Origin: Chloroflexota bacterium
GTDB lineage: Bacteria > Chloroflexota > Limnocylindria > Limnocylindrales > CSP1-4
Assembly (NCBI GenBank): GCA_016191395.1
Contig: JACPOS010000017.1
Span: 1 to 64,000 of the forward strand
Length of the DNA: 64,000 nt
Direction of reading: 5' to 3'
Below are positions 61,656-64,000 of this stretch, piece after piece; the stretch's first letter is position 1, and every line of letters begins with the position of its first letter. The notes beneath the pieces are model-generated. The model was not told where the DNA came from, searched no databases, and saw only the letters and a list, made by a program, of their open reading frames with translations. A program made the position numbers and the translations under genes.

Positions 61656-62222
61656 TCAGCGGCGCCAGCCGGAGCGGTCCCGCGTGAGCAGGACCAGACC
61701 GCCGGCGACGAGCAGGATCGGCAGCACGAGGCCCACGGCGTCCGGGACGGCAAGCTCCGAGGCGCCGAGCGCGACGAGGATCATTCCGATCAGCGCCTGC
61801 CAGCCGATGCCGCCGCCACGGGTCAGCCGCACGAGAGCGATGAACAGGAGCGCGACGCCGTAGGAGAGCGTCCCGAAGCCCGCGCCAAGGTCGTAGCCGA
61901 GGCCCTTGACGAGGCCGGGTACCGCAGAGGCCGTGAGGAACGCGCCCGCATACAGCGAGAAGGTGCCACGCCGCAGGAGCCAGGCGATGAGGAAGGCGAG
62001 GCCGGCCGCGAGCACCAGCAGGTTGCTCGTGGCGAGGTATTGCGGGACGAGCCTGTCCACGAGCAGCAGCGCGCCATAGACGACCAGGAACACGCCGATC
62101 CAGGGCAGCCGCGGCCGCCGATCCTCTTCACGTCCCCACTCCCAGCCGTACGCCCGAATGGGCCCCTGCTCCGGCGGGAGCGTGTTCTTCATCGGATCGG
62201 GTTCGCGGTCCGCGGTGTCCAT
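61656..62222 (-). CDS. membrane protein of unknown function (LiaI/LiaF-like TM region)
   Basis: 188 residues. A charged N-terminal 40 residues (PIRAYGWEWGREEDRRPR) precede about five transmembrane helices: WIGVFLVVYGALLLVDRLV, LLVLAAGLAFLIAWLL, SLYAGAFLTASAVPGLV, FGTLSYGVALLFIALVRL and a last pair near AVGLVLPILLVAGGLVLLT. This resembles LiaI/LiaF TM-region proteins. The start 62222 ATG follows GAGGTCACC; an ATG 10 codons later (MKNTLPPEQG) is an alternative. Lies 12 nt after the MMPL gene on the same strand and probably belongs to its operon. Confidence 0.6.
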   Translation of the reverse strand: MDTADREPDPMKNTLPPEQGPIRAYGWEWGREEDRRPRLPWIGVFLVVYGALLLVDRLVPQYLATSNLLVLAAGLAFLIAWLLRRGTFSLYAGAFLTASAVPGLVKGLGYDLGAGFGTLSYGVALLFIALVRLTRGGGIGWQALIGMILVALGASELAVPDAVGLVLPILLVAGGLVLLTRDRSGWRR

Positions 62223-62234
62223 CGGTGACCTCCC

Positions 62235-64000
62235 TCAGGCAGGTGCGGTGGCTGGTTCGCCGGGGTCGTGATGATCGCCGCCGCCCGCGACGGCGGCGAG
62301 ATCCTCCTCGTCCTCCACGTGGCTGAAGCCGAACCGTTCCGCCAGCCGGCCCAGCGGGCCGGGCGCCCACCAGTTCCAGCTGCCGAGCAGGCGCATCGTG
62401 GCCGGGACCAGCAGCACCCGGATGATGGTCGCATCCAAGGCCACTGCCAGCGCCATGCCAACGCCGATGCTCTTGATGGTCACGGTGTCTGCCAGCGCGA
62501 AGGCGGAGAAGACGGTGACCATGATCAGGGCAGCTCCAGTGATCACCCCCGCCGTGCGCGCGAGGCCGTCGGCGACCGTCGCGGTGTTGTCACCGGTGCG
62601 CCGGTACGACTCCTGGATGCGCGACAGCAGCAGGACCTCATAGTCCATGGACAGGCCGATCAGGGTCGCGAACATGATGATCGGGTTGCCCGCGAGGGTG
62701 TAGCCGAGCGGCTGGAAGTTGAGCAGCTCGTGGAGGTTGCCCTCCTGGAAGATCCAGACCAGGGCGCCGAAGCTCGCCGTCAGTGACAGGAGCGTCATCA
62801 GCACGGCCTTGAGCGGGATCGCGAGCGAGCCGAACAGCAGGAACAGGATGATCGCGGACGCGAGCAGGGTCGTCCCGACCGCCCACGGGATCCGGTTCGC
62901 CTGGCTGAGCAGGAAGTCCTCGCCGGTCGCCGCGGCCCCACCGACCTGCATCCTGCTGATCCCCGTTTCCGGCGCGACCGCGCGGATCTTGGAGATCACC
63001 GCCGTCCCGGCGGGCTCGGAGGACTTGAACGGGCTGATCGCGTCCAGGCGAACCGTCGTCCCGCGGATGTACGCCTCCCGGAGCCGGGCGATGCCGGCCT
63101 CGAGGTCCGGCGGCAGCGACCCGGCCGGCGCCGCATACAGCTGGGCGACCTGGGCCGCGGACATCGGCTTGCCGGTAGCGGGATCCGGGATCGCGAACGG
63201 GCCTTCCAGCCGATCGATGCCGTTGACCGCGGCCAGCCGGTCGGCCATCGCCGTGACGGCCGTGATCGAGGCCTCGCTCGTGGGCGAGTCCTTCGTGTCG
63301 AGCAGGATCACGATCGGGGTCGTCTCGCCGGCGCGGAACTCCGTCTGGAGCGCGACCCACGCGTCGCGGCTCGCGACGCCCTCCGGGTAGACGGTCGCGT
63401 CCGGCACACCCTGCTGGAGGCGGAGGAACGGCGAACCGACGACGAGCAGGAAGCCGAGCACCGGGATCAGCACGAGGATCGGACGGTGCATGACGCCGAG
63501 CGCGACCTGCTCCCAGCGCGACTTCCGGACCTTGCCCGGGTCGTCACGTCGCAGTCCGAGGCGGCGCAGCAGGCCGCCGACCGACAGCGAGTTCACCCGT
63601 GGTCCGAGCATGCCCAGGATCGCGGGCAGGAAGGTGAGGCTGTAGAACACGGACGCCAGGACGACGATCGCGCCGCCGAGCCCGATGGAGGACAGGCCGC
63701 TGGCCTTGAACCAGAGGAGTCCCGAGAGCCCGATCGCCACCGCCACGCCGGAGAACAGGACGGCCTTGCCGGCCGTGCCCACGGCGCGCTCCACCGCCTG
63801 CTCCACCGTCCGGCCGCGGGCGAGCTCCTCGCGGAACCGGCTCGTCAGGAACAGCGAGTAGTCGATCGCGAGCGCCAGGCCCAGCATCGTCGCGATGTTG
63901 AGGACGTAGATGCTCATCTCGGTCTGCTGCGCGAGGAGCCCCACGAGGCCGATCGACGAGGGGATCGCGAGGCCTGCCACCAGCAGCGGCATCCCGGCCG
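62235..64000 (-). CDS. MMPL/RND-family transporter, N-terminus outside window
   Basis: At least 588 residues, open to the right window edge, so the N-terminus is missing. The visible part has two RND-like bundles of transmembrane helices (LNIATMLGLALAIDYSLFLT through VFYSLTFLPAILGMLGPRVN; AIILFLLFGSLAIPLKAVLM through IRVLLVPATMRLLGSWNWWA) around a soluble domain of about 190 residues. The first bundle carries the GLALAIDYSLF motif and the second GLSMDYEVLLLSRIQESYRR, including the Asp-Tyr pair of the MMPL proton relay. Likely exports lipids or lipid-linked molecules using the proton gradient. Substrate unknown. Confidence 0.85.
   Translation of the reverse strand, partial: AGMPLLVAGLAIPSSIGLVGLLAQQTEMSIYVLNIATMLGLALAIDYSLFLTSRFREELARGRTVEQAVERAVGTAGKAVLFSGVAVAIGLSGLLWFKASGLSSIGLGGAIVVLASVFYSLTFLPAILGMLGPRVNSLSVGGLLRRLGLRRDDPGKVRKSRWEQVALGVMHRPILVLIPVLGFLLVVGSPFLRLQQGVPDATVYPEGVASRDAWVALQTEFRAGETTPIVILLDTKDSPTSEASITAVTAMADRLAAVNGIDRLEGPFAIPDPATGKPMSAAQVAQLYAAPAGSLPPDLEAGIARLREAYIRGTTVRLDAISPFKSSEPAGTAVISKIRAVAPETGISRMQVGGAAATGEDFLLSQANRIPWAVGTTLLASAIILFLLFGSLAIPLKAVLMTLLSLTASFGALVWIFQEGNLHELLNFQPLGYTLAGNPIIMFATLIGLSMDYEVLLLSRIQESYRRTGDNTATVADGLARTAGVITGAALIMVTVFSAFALADTVTIKSIGVGMALAVALDATIIRVLLVPATMRLLGSWNWWAPGPLGRLAERFGFSHVEDEEDLAAVAGGGDHHDPGEPATAPA

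Noticed and set aside
1-64000. CRISPR arrays, tRNA and rRNA genes
   Set aside because: No evenly spaced identical repeats and no cloverleaf or rRNA-like segments were recognised on reading both strands.

Overview
The window is a GC-rich bacterial chromosome segment, almost completely coding, with ATGA/GTGA/TTGA gene overlaps, frequent GTG/TTG starts and many start codons 6-10 nt behind a TANNNT -10 hexamer (probably leaderless mRNAs). Gene content suggests an uncultured Chloroflexota (Limnocylindria/Ellin6529-like soil or aquifer lineage): tandem LuxR-ATPases, a giant SARP/cyclase/AAA regulator, a group 3b [NiFe] hydrogenase, split PFOR and KOR, phosphoketolase, cyclic-DPG-synthetase-like and DUF4280 proteins. 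An actinobacterial origin is the main alternative. No tRNA, rRNA or CRISPR array was seen.

Layout. 1-135: right end of an IS481-like element abutting the fabI stop codon. 136-5655: fabI, HAD phosphatase, a P5C-dehydrogenase-like ALDH, a frameshifted cupredoxin lipoprotein and an ornithine-type aminotransferase. 5.7-19.4 kb: a regulator/secreted-protein island with two tandem 930-residue LuxR-ATPases, three small secreted proteins and one small intracellular protein (two of them behind a duplicated promoter), a 1328-residue SARP-type regulator with 11-bp-phased direct repeats upstream, a 78-residue LuxR HTH protein overlapping an RTX-like secreted protein, and a PxKF protein. 19.5-23.0 kb: two-subunit CoA-transferase, Usp and multicopper oxidase.

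23.1-57.7 kb is the most striking part. A sensor kinase with one GAF domain that keeps the DosS heme-ligand pattern, and a NarL-family regulator with the DosR recognition helix, are followed by a series of operons. Nine promoters carry a GGGCC-N4-GGCCC-like box (the same 5-4-5 architecture as the mycobacterial DosR box) exactly 23 nt upstream of a -10-like hexamer, a tenth has a 24-nt gap, and one further box lacks a good -10. The genes served are a hemerythrin operon, acetyl-CoA hydrolase/transferase, a 13-kb hydrogenase-PFOR-phosphoketolase-acetate kinase operon, KOR, malic enzyme plus CBS-BON protein, a cyclic-DPG-synthetase-like protein, Usp, a small membrane protein, hypC, and an ArsR-DsrE-TusA-SQR sulfur cluster. 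I read this as a complete DosSR-like hypoxia/redox regulon that drives fermentative and H2/sulfur metabolism: pyruvate and sugar phosphates to acetyl-CoA or acetyl-P, then acetate and ATP, with electrons passed to ferredoxin, NAD(P)H and H2.

57.7-64 kb: GT39-type mannosyl/arabinosyl transferase, an orphan DUF4280 PAAR-like protein coupled to a class III aminotransferase, a small membrane protein, and an MMPL transporter cut by the window edge.
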